A stretch of DNA of 64,000 nt from Flagellimonas zhangzhouensis. GTDB taxonomy: Bacteria; Bacteroidota; Bacteroidia; Flavobacteriales; Flavobacteriaceae. Where the stretch lies: NCBI RefSeq assembly GCF_900102925.1, contig NZ_FNKI01000002.1, forward strand, positions 682,001-746,000. The letters are read 5' to 3'. Shown here one piece after another: positions 52,575 to 61,793 of the stretch. The position numbers were made by a program, and so were the translations under genes. How positions within the stretch are numbered: the stretch's first letter is position 1; the number at the start of each line of letters is the position of its first letter. Below the pieces are notes generated by a model, which saw nothing but the letters and a program-made list of their open reading frames with translations, ran no database searches and was not told the DNA's origin.

Positions 52575-53330
52575 ATGAACGTACTCATCATCGAAGATGA
52601 AAAACCAGCCGCCAGAAGGTTGGGAAGATTGCTCTCCGATCAAGAAATTGAGGTCTCAAATATGCTCCATTCCGTAGAGGAATCCATCGAGTGGTTTCAG
52701 AATAATCCGCACCCTGATTTGATCTTTTTGGATATCCAATTATCGGATGGACTTTCGTTCGAAATTTTTGATGCGGTTGAGGTGAAAAGTGCCATTATTT
52801 TTACCACGGCTTATGACGAATATGCCCTCCAAGCATTCAAGCTAAATAGCATCGATTATTTGTTAAAACCGATCGATGAGGAAGAGCTCGAAAGTGCGGT
52901 AAAAAAGTACCGAAATTTTAAGCCTGAAAACCGTAAAATCCCAGTGGATTTTAACGACATAAAAAACCTATTGGTGAACCCCTTGGAGCGGGAGTTTAAA
53001 AAACGATTTACCGCTAAGGTTGGGCAGCACATTAAAATTATAAATGCCGATGAGGTTGAATGTTTTTACAGTGAGAACAAGGGTACATATGCGGCAACTT
53101 CCGACGGAAGAAATTATTTATTGGAAACCACTTTGGAGCAGTTGGAAGAGGAACTCTCGCCTCAAACATTTTTTAGGGTAAGTCGCAAGTTTTATGTGAA
53201 CATCAATCACATAGCTGACATCATTTCATACACTAATTCAAGGCTTCAAATCAAATTTGTACACTTTAAAGACCATGAGGTGATTGTGAGCAGGGAGCGT
53301 GTAAAGGACTTTAAGTTATGGTTGGAGTAG
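52575..53330 (+). CDS. LytTR-type response regulator
   Basis: 251 aa. Receiver domain (1-120) with acidic pocket EDE and phospho-acceptor Asp53 (FLDIQ), conserved Lys in LLKPID, and a C-terminal LytTR DNA-binding domain (about 145-245, FFRVSRKFYVNINHI). It is the output partner for the LytS-type kinase at the other end of the 2TM array. A long terminator stem follows. Confidence 0.92.
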   Translation: MNVLIIEDEKPAARRLGRLLSDQEIEVSNMLHSVEESIEWFQNNPHPDLIFLDIQLSDGLSFEIFDAVEVKSAIIFTTAYDEYALQAFKLNSIDYLLKPIDEEELESAVKKYRNFKPENRKIPVDFNDIKNLLVNPLEREFKKRFTAKVGQHIKIINADEVECFYSENKGTYAATSDGRNYLLETTLEQLEEELSPQTFFRVSRKFYVNINHIADIISYTNSRLQIKFVHFKDHEVIVSRERVKDFKLWLE

Positions 53331-53370
53331 GTTAATTTAAAAAACTGATTACTAGTATTTAAAATAAATA

Positions 53371-53407
53371 AAAAAGCCACTATAAATTTTATTTATAGTG
53401 GCTTTTT
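53371..53407. terminator. Bidirectional terminator, 17-bp perfect stem
   Basis: 53371-53387 pairs fully with 53391-53407 around a TTT loop, with A runs on the left and T runs on the right. It serves the LytTR gene and the convergent LETM1-related gene. Confidence 0.92.
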
Positions 53408-53419
53408 TGGCTAGTTTTA

Positions 53420-54610
53420 TTACTTTTCGTCTATTCTGTTGTCATCAAAAGCCGAGGGTAGCAATTTAGGAATTAATTTAATGAAAATAGGTAAAAGAAC
53501 GGCTCCACCTGGTAACATAAAAATGGCCAATGAAGGAATGCTTTTGAAAATATCCAGTAATTGGTTCTGTACTTTTTTGCGTTCTTCAAGGCTCAAATCT
53601 TTGACGGTTGACTTGGATAAAAGAGCTACTAATTCCTTACTTTCCACCAATTCTTTTTTAAGTCTTTTGCTATTTCTAAGGATGAGTTTACTCACATTTT
53701 TGGACATGCCATCGTAGAATTGGGCGGCCAAATTTTTGTTGTCTAAGTAGGCTATTTTGTCCTTGTTTTCTTCAAAGAAATCCTTCACAAAATTCAACTC
53801 AAATTCCACCTCTTTTTTGGTCTTTCCAAGACTGTTTCCAAGGGTAAAAATATAGTCCATTTCAGAGTAGTCAAAAACCTTATCTTCCCATAAAGTCAAA
53901 CAGGCCATATCCAAAAAATATTGCTGTTCAAATGGAGTGAAATTTTCATTCAAAAGTTCCGAATAATTCTCATCCAAATTCTCTAAATCGAGGTCCACAT
54001 ACGTTAAAGAAGAAGCCAAAAGTTGAATGAGTTTTGCATCCGTTTCGTGGGTCTCTTTTGCATTGAGTGCATGGTATACAATGTTGATGGTAACATACTC
54101 CAAAAGTTGTGCATGCGACATCATATTTTTGTTGTCCTGCAGGTACATCATAAAGATGAGTACATCTACATAAAGAAGGGAATTTGTCAAGCTGTTTCCG
54201 AAAGCTCTACTAAAAGTATTGTCACTTAAATAGATCCTGGAATCAATCAATTTTTCGAGTTGCGATTCCGTTTTGCTTCCACTCAAAATTTTACTCAAGA
54301 ATGAAATTCTTCCAACTTCCAAAGATTGGTAATAGGCAAAAACAGTGTTTACAAAATCATTGAAATCTGTATTTCCTGTTTCAAAAGTATAGGTGTAATA
54401 AAGTGCGGTTAGCAGGTTGATTTTGGCAATTTCATCTTCACTTAAGGTAATGTCAACTTCCAAAAATGATGGAATGCTCAAATGCACTCCATAGATAAAA
54501 CCACTCTTTTTAAGTTGTTGGTACAGGCTATTAAAGTCCTCAATTTTTGAAGACTCTTGCATGGCAAGATGACCAAATTTATTGATCCAACCAGAAGCGG
54601 ATGGGTTCAT
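53420..54610 (-). CDS. LETM1-related protein
   Basis: 396 aa, mostly helical. The C-terminal IPSLAIFMLPGGAVLLPIFIKLIPKLLP is the LETM1-like hydrophobic segment, preceded by a basic coiled helix (LILRNSKRLKKELVESKEL). Flavobacterial homologues are annotated as LETM1-related biofilm-associated proteins. LETM1 handles ion exchange in mitochondria; the bacterial role is unproven. The N-terminal 300 residues resemble a TerB-like or ARM-type helical domain, with low certainty. Confidence 0.75.
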   Translation of the reverse strand: MNPSASGWINKFGHLAMQESSKIEDFNSLYQQLKKSGFIYGVHLSIPSFLEVDITLSEDEIAKINLLTALYYTYTFETGNTDFNDFVNTVFAYYQSLEVGRISFLSKILSGSKTESQLEKLIDSRIYLSDNTFSRAFGNSLTNSLLYVDVLIFMMYLQDNKNMMSHAQLLEYVTINIVYHALNAKETHETDAKLIQLLASSLTYVDLDLENLDENYSELLNENFTPFEQQYFLDMACLTLWEDKVFDYSEMDYIFTLGNSLGKTKKEVEFELNFVKDFFEENKDKIAYLDNKNLAAQFYDGMSKNVSKLILRNSKRLKKELVESKELVALLSKSTVKDLSLEERKKVQNQLLDIFKSIPSLAIFMLPGGAVLLPIFIKLIPKLLPSAFDDNRIDEK

Positions 54611-54777
54611 TTATAAAATTTAATAAGCCAAAGTAAAACAAAATATGCGACTTAATCAGAATGAAATTGTTGTTACTAGTTCAATGAATTGTTAAGATAA
54701 TTTTAACATTTAAAAACCAAACCCACCCTTAAAAGGTTCCGTAGGTAGAGGTGAAGCAAACTTTAAAAACAAGTAAA

Positions 54778-55470
54778 ATGAAAAAAACAAGAAACTATTT
54801 ATTAGCTGTAAGCAGTTTGGTGATTGGAGCTTTGGTTTTTGTATCCGCAGACCACATTGATGCGCCTTCTTCTGCTGGAACCACAGCAGATATTGCCGAT
54901 TTCTATGCATTTGAACCCACCGAAGGTTCGGACAATACGGTCTTTGTTGTGGATTTGCAATCCAATGTGTTGCCCGATTTGGCCTATGGTACGTTTGATG
55001 AGGATGTACTAACTGAAATCAATATTGATCTGGATGGTGATTTGGTCGAGGACCAAGTAATTCAAGCCATTGTCAAAGATGGTAGAATGTACTTTTTTGG
55101 CCCCGTAGCCCCTACTCAGGCTGGATTGAGCAGTCAAGTGTACACCGATGCCGCCTTGGGTGATGTGGAAATATCAGATAGTTCTGCCATTGTAGAGACC
55201 ACATCTAGCGGGGTATCGTTGTTTGCAGGACCACGACAAGACCCTTTCTTTTTCGATTTTTTCCAGTTCAATGCGGTGATTTCACCTGAGTTGGATTCAG
55301 CTCCAGGCGGATTTTTGCCACCTGAAGAGGCAGCAGATACCTTCGATGGTGCCAATACCATGTCCATAGTTGTTGAAATTCCGAACAGTATGTTGGGAAC
55401 ACCTACAGCAACCAATGCATTGGGACTTTCGGTGTATAAGACATGGGTGACCACAAATAGAAAACAATAA
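54778..55470 (+). CDS. DUF4331-family secreted protein (N-terminal type)
   Basis: 230 aa from ATG 54778, which begins a signal peptide (MKKTRNYLLAVSSLVIGALVFVSA). The DUF4331 hallmark DHIDAPSSAGTTADIADFYAFEP follows directly. The later part (ILGTPTATNALGLSVYKTWVTTNR-like) matches the family as well. DUF4331 proteins are secreted, probably metal-binding, and often found with ECF sigma systems; function unknown. It lies 20 bp upstream of a second DUF4331-like gene that seems to supply the other half of the long form. Confidence 0.82.
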   Translation: MKKTRNYLLAVSSLVIGALVFVSADHIDAPSSAGTTADIADFYAFEPTEGSDNTVFVVDLQSNVLPDLAYGTFDEDVLTEINIDLDGDLVEDQVIQAIVKDGRMYFFGPVAPTQAGLSSQVYTDAALGDVEISDSSAIVETTSSGVSLFAGPRQDPFFFDFFQFNAVISPELDSAPGGFLPPEEAADTFDGANTMSIVVEIPNSMLGTPTATNALGLSVYKTWVTTNRKQ

Positions 55471-55490
55471 GAAATTAAAATAGTAAGACG

Positions 55491-56219
55491 ATGAAACTAA
55501 GACAATCAATATACTTTACCGCTTTGATTTTAGCCTTTGGATTGGCTGTAAGTTGTAGCGATGACGATAATGGAACCATGTCCTATATGGATGATGATAT
55601 GATGAGCGATGACATGATGGATGATGATATGTCCGTGGACTTTACTGGAACTTTTATGCAAGTAGACCATTTGGGTCGCCCAGGTATCAATACCACATTA
55701 AGTGTGGATATGGAAGGAGAGGCAAGCATAAAAGACGCCCATAACACTACAATTCCTTCTGAAATGGTGGCCACTTTTCAAACTGGATTTCAGGCAAGAT
55801 TGGAGCAATATCACGATGTATATGCTTTGAAATTAGGTTTGGATCCAGCCGATGTGAATTATGAAAACAATATTTTAGGATTGGATGCGGCAACCTTAAC
55901 TACAGTTTTGGCAGCAGACGTCTTGGAAGTTGCCCCAGATGTACCTACAACATATTTTAATCCAGGAACCGATTTTGATAATGATGGACGCATTTTAGTG
56001 CCAGATGGTGATGAGGTGGCCCTTACTGGCAGACATCCCAATGATGATATTATTGATGTTTCCCTGATTTTATTTTTTGGTGGAATGGAAGGTACCCGCT
56101 TTAGCGGTCAAGATTTAGATGATGATGGAATGGCCGATTTACCTAGGCTTACTTCCGATGGTGTTGCGGTAACAGCAGATATTTCCGCCATGTTCCCCTA
56201 TTTGGGAGCCCCCGAGTAA
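55491..56219 (+). CDS. DUF4331-related lipoprotein with Asp/Met-rich linker
   Basis: 242 aa. Lipobox ends at Cys22 (AVSCSDDDNG). Residues about 30-48 are only Met, Asp and Ser (DDDMMSDDMMDDDMS), a possible metal-binding linker. The rest resembles the latter part of DUF4331 proteins (QVDHLGRPGINTTLSV is the marker) and ends with a PDGDEVALTGRHPNDDIIDVSLILFFGG segment. It is in an operon with the preceding gene and has a terminator after it. Confidence 0.72.
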   Translation: MKLRQSIYFTALILAFGLAVSCSDDDNGTMSYMDDDMMSDDMMDDDMSVDFTGTFMQVDHLGRPGINTTLSVDMEGEASIKDAHNTTIPSEMVATFQTGFQARLEQYHDVYALKLGLDPADVNYENNILGLDAATLTTVLAADVLEVAPDVPTTYFNPGTDFDNDGRILVPDGDEVALTGRHPNDDIIDVSLILFFGGMEGTRFSGQDLDDDGMADLPRLTSDGVAVTADISAMFPYLGAPE

Positions 56220-56238
56220 TTGCTATGAAAGGGAAGAG

Positions 56239-56268
56239 GGGGGAGGAAACCTTCCTTCCCCTTTTTTT
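56239..56268 (+). terminator. Terminator of the DUF4331 pair
   Basis: GGGGGAGGAA (56239-56248) pairs with TTCCTTCCCC (56252-56261), then eight T. Confidence 0.88.
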
Positions 56269-56288
56269 TATCTAAAAACAACAACAAT

Positions 56289-57578
56289 ATGAAAACAACA
56301 ATAGTAAAACTAATTCCAATTTTTATCACACTGATTTTTAGTTCATGTGATACAAGTGAGTCAACATTTAAAACAAACCAAGAGGATTACGAACCTTATT
56401 TGGCTACCAAAACCGTAAAAACAACTTCCAAATATTTTGAGCTTTGGAACAGTAAAATTAAACCCGACAGCTTGCAACTACTAAGTTTGGGCAATGTTGC
56501 CAGTGAATACAATCGGTTTTTTAAATCAACTGGGGATGTTCAATATTTAAAAAAGGCAGAGGAATGCCTGCAAAGAGCTGTTGAAATAGCTACGGTTGGC
56601 AAATCTGGTTACTTACGTGCCTTGGCAAGAAACTATATTTCCCAACATCGATTTAAGGAAGCCTTGGTCTTGGCAAAAGAAGCACGAGAATTGGGCAGTG
56701 GCCTAAACGAAACCCAAAGCTTACTTTTTGATCTGCATATGGAATTGGGAGATTATACTTTGGCCAATCAATATTTGGACAGCATAAAAAACCTCTCCGA
56801 TTTTGGGTATTTAATTAGAGTGGCAAAATGGAACGATCATAAAGGCGACTTGGATACGGCCATCCAATTTATGGAGAAGGCCAAACAAAAGGCTGAATCT
56901 TCAAACAATCAAGGTTTAAAGCAGTGGTCTTATACCAATTTAGCTGACTTTTATGGTCATGCAGGTCGGATTTCAGATTCATACAACATGTACCTTCAAG
57001 CCTTAAAAATTGACCCACAAAATGCATATGCCAAAAAAGGAATTGCTTGGATTGTATATTCCCATGAAAGAAATGGAGAAGAGGCACTTCGAATTTTGGA
57101 TGAAGTAATGCAAAATCATGAAGCACCTGAAAACTACCTTTTGCAAGCTGAAATAGCTTCTTATTTGAATAAGGACATTTTACAACTTCAGGCATTGGAC
57201 GATTACTTCAAAAAAACAAATAGTAGTAACGATTATGGAAGTATGTACAATGCATACAATGTAGATTTTTATATAAATGCTGATATAAAAAACAGAGCTT
57301 ACCAATTGGCTCAAGAGGAAGTACGAAACAGGCCAACACCCGAATCGTATAGTTTATTGGCTTATAGCCTACTGCATTTGGGTAAAGAAGAAAAGGCAAT
57401 GGAGCTTATTGATGCACATGTGGCGAATGCCACTTTTGAACCAGCATTGTTACAAATGGCTGCAGAAATTTATAAGGCCAATGGCAAAACAGAAAAAGTA
57501 AGCAAATTGAAAAAGGAATTATTGGAAGCTACCTTCGAGCTTGGCCCAGTTAAGGAAGCTACGATAGCTGCCCTTTAA
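56289..57578 (+). CDS. TPR-repeat lipoprotein
   Basis: 429 aa. Lipobox ends at Cys20 (FSSCDTSES). At least six TPR-type units from about residue 60 to 410 (for example GYLRALARNYISQHRFKEALVLAKEARELG, YNMYLQALKIDPQNAYAKKGIAW and SYSLLAYSLLHLGKEEKAMELIDAHV). Probably a periplasmic scaffold. It follows the DUF4331 pair after a terminator, as in several Bacteroidota where a TPR protein accompanies DUF4331; coexpression is unproven. Confidence 0.82.
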   Translation: MKTTIVKLIPIFITLIFSSCDTSESTFKTNQEDYEPYLATKTVKTTSKYFELWNSKIKPDSLQLLSLGNVASEYNRFFKSTGDVQYLKKAEECLQRAVEIATVGKSGYLRALARNYISQHRFKEALVLAKEARELGSGLNETQSLLFDLHMELGDYTLANQYLDSIKNLSDFGYLIRVAKWNDHKGDLDTAIQFMEKAKQKAESSNNQGLKQWSYTNLADFYGHAGRISDSYNMYLQALKIDPQNAYAKKGIAWIVYSHERNGEEALRILDEVMQNHEAPENYLLQAEIASYLNKDILQLQALDDYFKKTNSSNDYGSMYNAYNVDFYINADIKNRAYQLAQEEVRNRPTPESYSLLAYSLLHLGKEEKAMELIDAHVANATFEPALLQMAAEIYKANGKTEKVSKLKKELLEATFELGPVKEATIAAL

Positions 57579-57641
57579 GGGTGAAATAAAGAAAGCAAGT
57601 GTTGAGGTTTGTGTAACCTCAGGTTGGTTGTTGTTTTAGGT

Positions 57642-57671
57642 ACGCCATGGTGTTAAGCCATGGCGTTTTTA
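57642..57671 (+). terminator. Terminator of the TPR lipoprotein gene
   Basis: ACGCCATGG (57642-57650) and CCATGGCGT (57658-57666) form a perfect 9-bp stem followed by TTTT. A smaller GAGGTT/AACCTC hairpin precedes it at 57604-57620. Confidence 0.88.
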
Positions 57672-57681
57672 TATAAGCCAA

Positions 57682-58209
57682 TTAGGTATTTTCAATTTCT
57701 GGCTTATCCTCTTTTAAGATTTCAATACCCTTTTGAATCACTAAGTTGGTGGGAATAGTGATGCGTCTTCCGTCATCGGTTCGCATAAACAAATAAAACC
57801 CACTGATGTCTTCCACTTTTCCTGTCCAGTCAAAATCTTTATCCATCACACGGATTCGATCACCCAAACGTAAGGGATGGCTAAAAAATAGAATGACACT
57901 GGCCGTTAAATTGGATAAAAGCGACCATTGCGCCACAAATCCAACACCTAAAATAGCGAGCACCGAAGAAAGGAACAGCGAGAATTCTTTTAGGTTCACG
58001 CCCCAAATCAAGCTAATGCCTACAAAAGCCAAGATGTAATACAAAAGGTTACTCAGATAGAAAATTATTTTTCTACTGTTCATGTCAATAGCACTAGTCT
58101 TGCCGAATTTCCGAATGGCTCTCTTGCTTAGGGAACTTAGAGTGAAAATCACAACGAGCATAATTACGGTGAGTAATAACTCCGTTTTAAAAGACATTGG
58201 GTCTATCAT
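57682..58209 (-). CDS. Small MscS-family mechanosensitive channel
   Basis: 175 aa. Three membrane helices (about 8-28, 48-70, 75-105), the last being the pore helix region (LAILGVGFVAQWSLLSNLTASVILFF), then a short MscS beta-domain (PLRLGDRIRVMDKDFDWTGKVEDISGFY...RITIPTN). The C-terminal alpha/beta cage domain of E. coli MscS (286 aa) is absent. Small MscS proteins of this type are common in Bacteroidota. Divergent from corA. Confidence 0.85.
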   Translation of the reverse strand: MIDPMSFKTELLLTVIMLVVIFTLSSLSKRAIRKFGKTSAIDMNSRKIIFYLSNLLYYILAFVGISLIWGVNLKEFSLFLSSVLAILGVGFVAQWSLLSNLTASVILFFSHPLRLGDRIRVMDKDFDWTGKVEDISGFYLFMRTDDGRRITIPTNLVIQKGIEILKEDKPEIENT

Positions 58210-58280
58210 GCGATTGTTCTTGTAAATTTGATTTAACTTATAGTTCTAAACTACGAATAAACCACTTCATATATTTAACT

Positions 58281-59261
58281 ATGAATACAGATTTTGAAGA
58301 AAATTCATGGGCGATCAATTATTCGCCTGACAACTATTATAATAGAAAATTTTCCCTCCAAGACGACCTGTTGCTTTCTAAGGGTGATAAATCCATTACC
58401 TGGGTAAACACCTATGGTTTGGATTATATGGAAGAGTTCCGCCAGATGGTGAATGGCAATGAATTGGACGATTTTTTACTTCGATTGCTGCTCAATCAAA
58501 AATTGGGAAATAAGGTGATTCATTTGGAAGAACAGCTATTTGTGGCTGCCCGAATCTTAAAGACCGAGCATGACAGCATGGAATCAGAGCAAATGTATTT
58601 TGTAGTGGCCAAGGATTTTATTTGGTGCATTCAGGAAAAAAGAGGGGATCATTTTGATTGGATTAGGGAACGTATTTTCGAAAACAAGGGCATCATTCGA
58701 AAAAAGCGAGCGGATTACCTGCTCTTTTTCATACTGGAAACCTTGATCAATAATTATAAGGATAAGTATGAAGATAGTATTGAAATGGAAAACGCCTTGG
58801 ATGCTATTGTAAAAAAAGAACCCACCCCAGAATTTATGTTCGAAGTAGAGCAGAAAAAGGCCATTTTACAAGACTTTAAAAAGGCCTCCCAAGGATTGAG
58901 GGACATTGTTGTAAAATTGGAGCGAGTGCAATTAAAAGGTTTTCACAATGCTTATTTCAGTGAATTGCGGGAACAAATTAATGGGTTGATTACCGATATC
59001 GATTCGGATATTATGGAGTTGGAAAGCCAAATCAATTTGTTTTTTAGTGTACAGGGCCATCGTTTGAACGAGGTCATGAAAACCCTTACCATTTTTTCCG
59101 TTGTGTTTATTCCCTTGACATTTTTGGCTGGAATCTATGGCATGAACTTCGAAAATATGCCCGAGCTCAAAACACAATACGGCTATTTTATTTTACTAGG
59201 GGTCATGTTGGTGGTGACCGTTGTATCCATTATCATTTTTAAACGCAAAAAATGGTTTTAA
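58281..59261 (+). CDS. corA: CorA-family divalent cation transporter
   Basis: 326 aa from ATG 58281, chosen because the 28 residues before it (Cys-rich) overlap the divergent mscS and do not look like CorA. The long cytoplasmic helical funnel is followed by two membrane helices; the signature YGMNFENMPE sits between them, and the basic C-terminus is FKRKKWF. It moves Mg2+ (or Co2+/Ni2+) through a pentameric channel. Pairing of small MscS and CorA genes suggests osmotic and ion homeostasis. Confidence 0.9.
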   Translation: MNTDFEENSWAINYSPDNYYNRKFSLQDDLLLSKGDKSITWVNTYGLDYMEEFRQMVNGNELDDFLLRLLLNQKLGNKVIHLEEQLFVAARILKTEHDSMESEQMYFVVAKDFIWCIQEKRGDHFDWIRERIFENKGIIRKKRADYLLFFILETLINNYKDKYEDSIEMENALDAIVKKEPTPEFMFEVEQKKAILQDFKKASQGLRDIVVKLERVQLKGFHNAYFSELREQINGLITDIDSDIMELESQINLFFSVQGHRLNEVMKTLTIFSVVFIPLTFLAGIYGMNFENMPELKTQYGYFILLGVMLVVTVVSIIIFKRKKWF

Positions 59262-59399
59262 GCTATTTAGTTCGAGTTTATAGGTGAAAAATATTGTCTT
59301 GGTTAGTCCATTGCAAATCCATTTCCAATGATAAACATCATAATATTGGAAAAAGCGTGAGTTTAGATTTGTCTCATCATTTTAAAAATATCACAAAAG

Positions 59400-60047
59400 A
59401 TGAGAAAACAAATACTAGTAGCAGTAATGGCTTTAATGGGAATGTTCAACTTGGTAACAGCACAAGATACACCCGCAGACAATGGAGGTAAATGGCAATT
59501 TAGATTGCGCGGAATTGTGGTTTCGCCCGACGAAAGTGCCGATATTGAGGCCATTGGTGGCGATGTGGATATTTCCACTTCGGTAGTTCCCGAATTTGAC
59601 ATTACCTACTTTTTTGATGATAATTGGTCCATGGAGTTGATTCTTGGAACCACCAAACACGATGTGAAAGCTGTTGAAACTGCAGCTGGCGATATCGACT
59701 TGGGGCATGTGTGGCTTTTGCCTCCAACGTTAACTGGACAATACCATTTTACGGGTGGAAACCTTGTTCCTTATGTGGGAGCTGGGGTAAACTTGACCTT
59801 GTTTTACGGGGTTGATGAAGGACCTGTAGCCGATGATGTGGAGTACGATACTGCAGTGGGCTTTGCGCTTCAGGGGGGATTTGATTATATGTTGAATGAT
59901 AAATGGTTCATCAACTTTGATGTGAAAAAGTTGTTTTTGAACACTACAGCAACCGTTGATGCAACAACAGCTTTGGGAGCAACCGTAGATGCCGATGTGG
60001 ACATTAATCCTTGGATTTTTGGATTTGGCGTTGGTTTAAAATTGTAA
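59400..60047 (+). CDS. OmpW-family outer-membrane protein
   Basis: 215 aa. Signal peptide 1-21 (VTAQ), then KWQFRLRGIVVSPDESADIEAIGGDVDIS, STSVVPEFDITYFFDDNWSMELI and LPPTLTGQYHF, diagnostic for the 8-stranded OmpW barrel, ending in the aromatic-basic GFGVGLKL. OmpW proteins carry small hydrophobic compounds across the outer membrane and often respond to stress. Single gene with a hairpin after it. Confidence 0.9.
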   Translation: MRKQILVAVMALMGMFNLVTAQDTPADNGGKWQFRLRGIVVSPDESADIEAIGGDVDISTSVVPEFDITYFFDDNWSMELILGTTKHDVKAVETAAGDIDLGHVWLLPPTLTGQYHFTGGNLVPYVGAGVNLTLFYGVDEGPVADDVEYDTAVGFALQGGFDYMLNDKWFINFDVKKLFLNTTATVDATTALGATVDADVDINPWIFGFGVGLKL

Positions 60048-60079
60048 TGTTAAGATTGTTTATAGTTATTTAAGTTCGA

Positions 60080-60114
60080 AAAAAGCAGTTGAGGTTTTCT
60101 TGACTGCTTTTTTG
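60080..60114. terminator. Terminator between ompW and the anti-sigma gene
   Basis: AAAAGCAGT (60081-60089) pairs with ACTGCTTTT (60103-60111), then TTTG, with A residues upstream. It can serve both convergent genes. Confidence 0.75.
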
Positions 60115-60117
60115 TTT

Positions 60118-60918
60118 TTAGGAGCCAACTGCACCTAAGGTATACAATTGTTCCAAGGTCGGACTCTCACTACCTCCTTCAGGCTCCAAAGTAATACCAA
60201 AAGCTTCCGATTCGTTGGCATTATCCAAAGTAAATAATTTGGAGTCCATCGCGGCGAAATCGGCAAGCAACCCAATACTGGTTGGGGTAAGAGGATCTAA
60301 TTTTAAGGACCAAACTTGATAGGTGAACCCATCAGGAGGTTCTGGTAGCCCCTGTGCATCAATGATCACTTTGCTTTCTTCTTTGTTCCAATACGCCTTG
60401 GCGTATGAAGTTGGTGAAACGGCTTGTCCACCTAGGGCAATCACGGTTACGTTTTTATCTCTTAATTGTTGAAGTAGGTTTTCTTTTATCGAAATTTCTT
60501 CTTGGGTGTCGGATAAAATATTTTGAAGACCTTGATTTTCTTGATTGGTCAATTCAATTTCTGATTTCAGTTTGGAGTTTTCGCTATACATCCAAAACAA
60601 TCCAACTGCCAATAAAATAGATGCCGCCCATCCCAAATAAGTGCTCCATGACGATGTATCTTTTCTTTTTGTAGCTTCTGGAGTGAAAGGAATAACATCT
60701 TCAATTTCCGCCTTAATTTTAGCAAAGCTATTTTTTGGCATTTTTGGCGAAGCTGTTTTTGTAAGTGCCAGAATAGCCTTTTCTATGGCCTCAATTTCCT
60801 GCTGTATTTCAGGATATTGTAGGGCATAATGTTGAACTTCCAAGTTTTCTTCAGGTGATAGTGTTCCTGCAACGTAGAGTTCCAATATTCCAGACGCTAT
60901 GTATTCTTTCACATCCAT
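60118..60918 (-). CDS. Anti-sigma factor (RskA type)
   Basis: 266 aa. N-terminal helical anti-sigma domain (IASGILELYVAGTLSPEENLEVQHYALQYPEI), one membrane helix (about 94-110, YLGWAASILLAVGLFWMY), a coiled coil, and the C-terminal RskA domain (VIALGGQAVSPTSYAKAYWN, then GFTYQVWSLKLD). It holds the ECF sigma factor encoded 2 bp upstream until released, by proteolysis in better known systems. No zinc-binding HxxxCxxC motif is present. Confidence 0.9.
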   Translation of the reverse strand: MDVKEYIASGILELYVAGTLSPEENLEVQHYALQYPEIQQEIEAIEKAILALTKTASPKMPKNSFAKIKAEIEDVIPFTPEATKRKDTSSWSTYLGWAASILLAVGLFWMYSENSKLKSEIELTNQENQGLQNILSDTQEEISIKENLLQQLRDKNVTVIALGGQAVSPTSYAKAYWNKEESKVIIDAQGLPEPPDGFTYQVWSLKLDPLTPTSIGLLADFAAMDSKLFTLDNANESEAFGITLEPEGGSESPTLEQLYTLGAVGS

Positions 60919-60920
60919 GC

Positions 60921-61448
60921 TTATGCCATATTTTTTCTAATCGTTGAAATACAGCTTCTAATTCTAGTTTTAATCGTGCCAACAGGGGCATTCAATTCTT
61001 TTGCAGCTTCTTTTTGTGTATATCCTTTAAAATATAGTAGGTCTATTAGTTTTATGCATTTGTCTTTTAGTCCCTTTAAAAGGGATTGAAGACCAATGGT
61101 GTCCATTTTACCGTTTAAATCTTCACTATTTTCATAAATACCTACGAGAGAATCTACCGAGAGGTTCTTTTTTTGATTTTTATGCGTTTTGGAGCGCACT
61201 TCATCAATGGCCGCATTTCTTGCAATATTTAGAATCCAAGTAAAAAATCGACCCTTTGAAGTATCATATTGGTCTGACTTCTCCCAGATTTTCACAAAAA
61301 CATCTTGACACAGTTCTTCAGATCGCTCTGCATCTTTTACAATCACATTGATGACCCCACAAATATTTTCAGCATACATCGTATACAAGGTCTCGAAGGC
61401 GGCCTTATCCTTTTGCTGAAATTTTATAATGAGGTTGTCCAATTGCAT
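60921..61448 (-). CDS. ECF RNA polymerase sigma factor (sigma-70 family)
   Basis: 175 aa. Region 2 (EELCQDVFVKIWEKSDQYDTSKGRFFTWILNIARNAAIDEVR) and region 4 (YFKGYTQKEAAKELNAPVGTIKTRIRSCI) are complete. With the RskA-type anti-sigma in the same operon it belongs to the SigK/RskA-like ECF groups. Targets are unknown; in other bacteria such pairs respond to oxidative or envelope stress. Confidence 0.93.
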   Translation of the reverse strand: MQLDNLIIKFQQKDKAAFETLYTMYAENICGVINVIVKDAERSEELCQDVFVKIWEKSDQYDTSKGRFFTWILNIARNAAIDEVRSKTHKNQKKNLSVDSLVGIYENSEDLNGKMDTIGLQSLLKGLKDKCIKLIDLLYFKGYTQKEAAKELNAPVGTIKTRIRSCISTIRKNMA

Positions 61449-61487
61449 AAGCTTCGGCTTAAAGATATAAAAGTTGAACTAGAAAGT

Positions 61488-61787
61488 TTAACCGATGTTT
61501 ATGCCTTTTAAAACCAAAGCTTTCCATTCTGGGTGTCGTTTGATGTACATGGCTACAAACGGACAAAGTGGTACGAGCGTTAAATCTTGCTCTTTAATGT
61601 ATTCCAAGGTTTGTTTGATCAAACAGGATCCAATGCCTTTCCCTTCATAGGCAGTGGGTACTTCGGTGTGGGTGAGATAAATTCTCTCTTGGGCAAGGAT
61701 GTATTCAATTTTCGCGATACCATCTTCCAAGTTAAATTGAAATTGTTTGCCTTCAACCTGGTTGATGAGTTTATAGGTGTTGTCCAT
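61488..61787 (-). CDS. yjdJ: YjdJ-type GNAT acetyltransferase
   Basis: 99 aa from ATG 61787 (a TTG two codons upstream is the longer option). Short GNAT fold: IYLTHTEVPTAYEGKGIGSCLIKQTLEYIKEQ and PLCPFVAMYIKRHPEW, diagnostic for the YjdJ/COG2388 family. It lies directly after YjdI, the same order as in E. coli. The substrate is unknown. Confidence 0.88.
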   Translation of the reverse strand: MDNTYKLINQVEGKQFQFNLEDGIAKIEYILAQERIYLTHTEVPTAYEGKGIGSCLIKQTLEYIKEQDLTLVPLCPFVAMYIKRHPEWKALVLKGINIG

Positions 61788-61793
61788 CCACAA

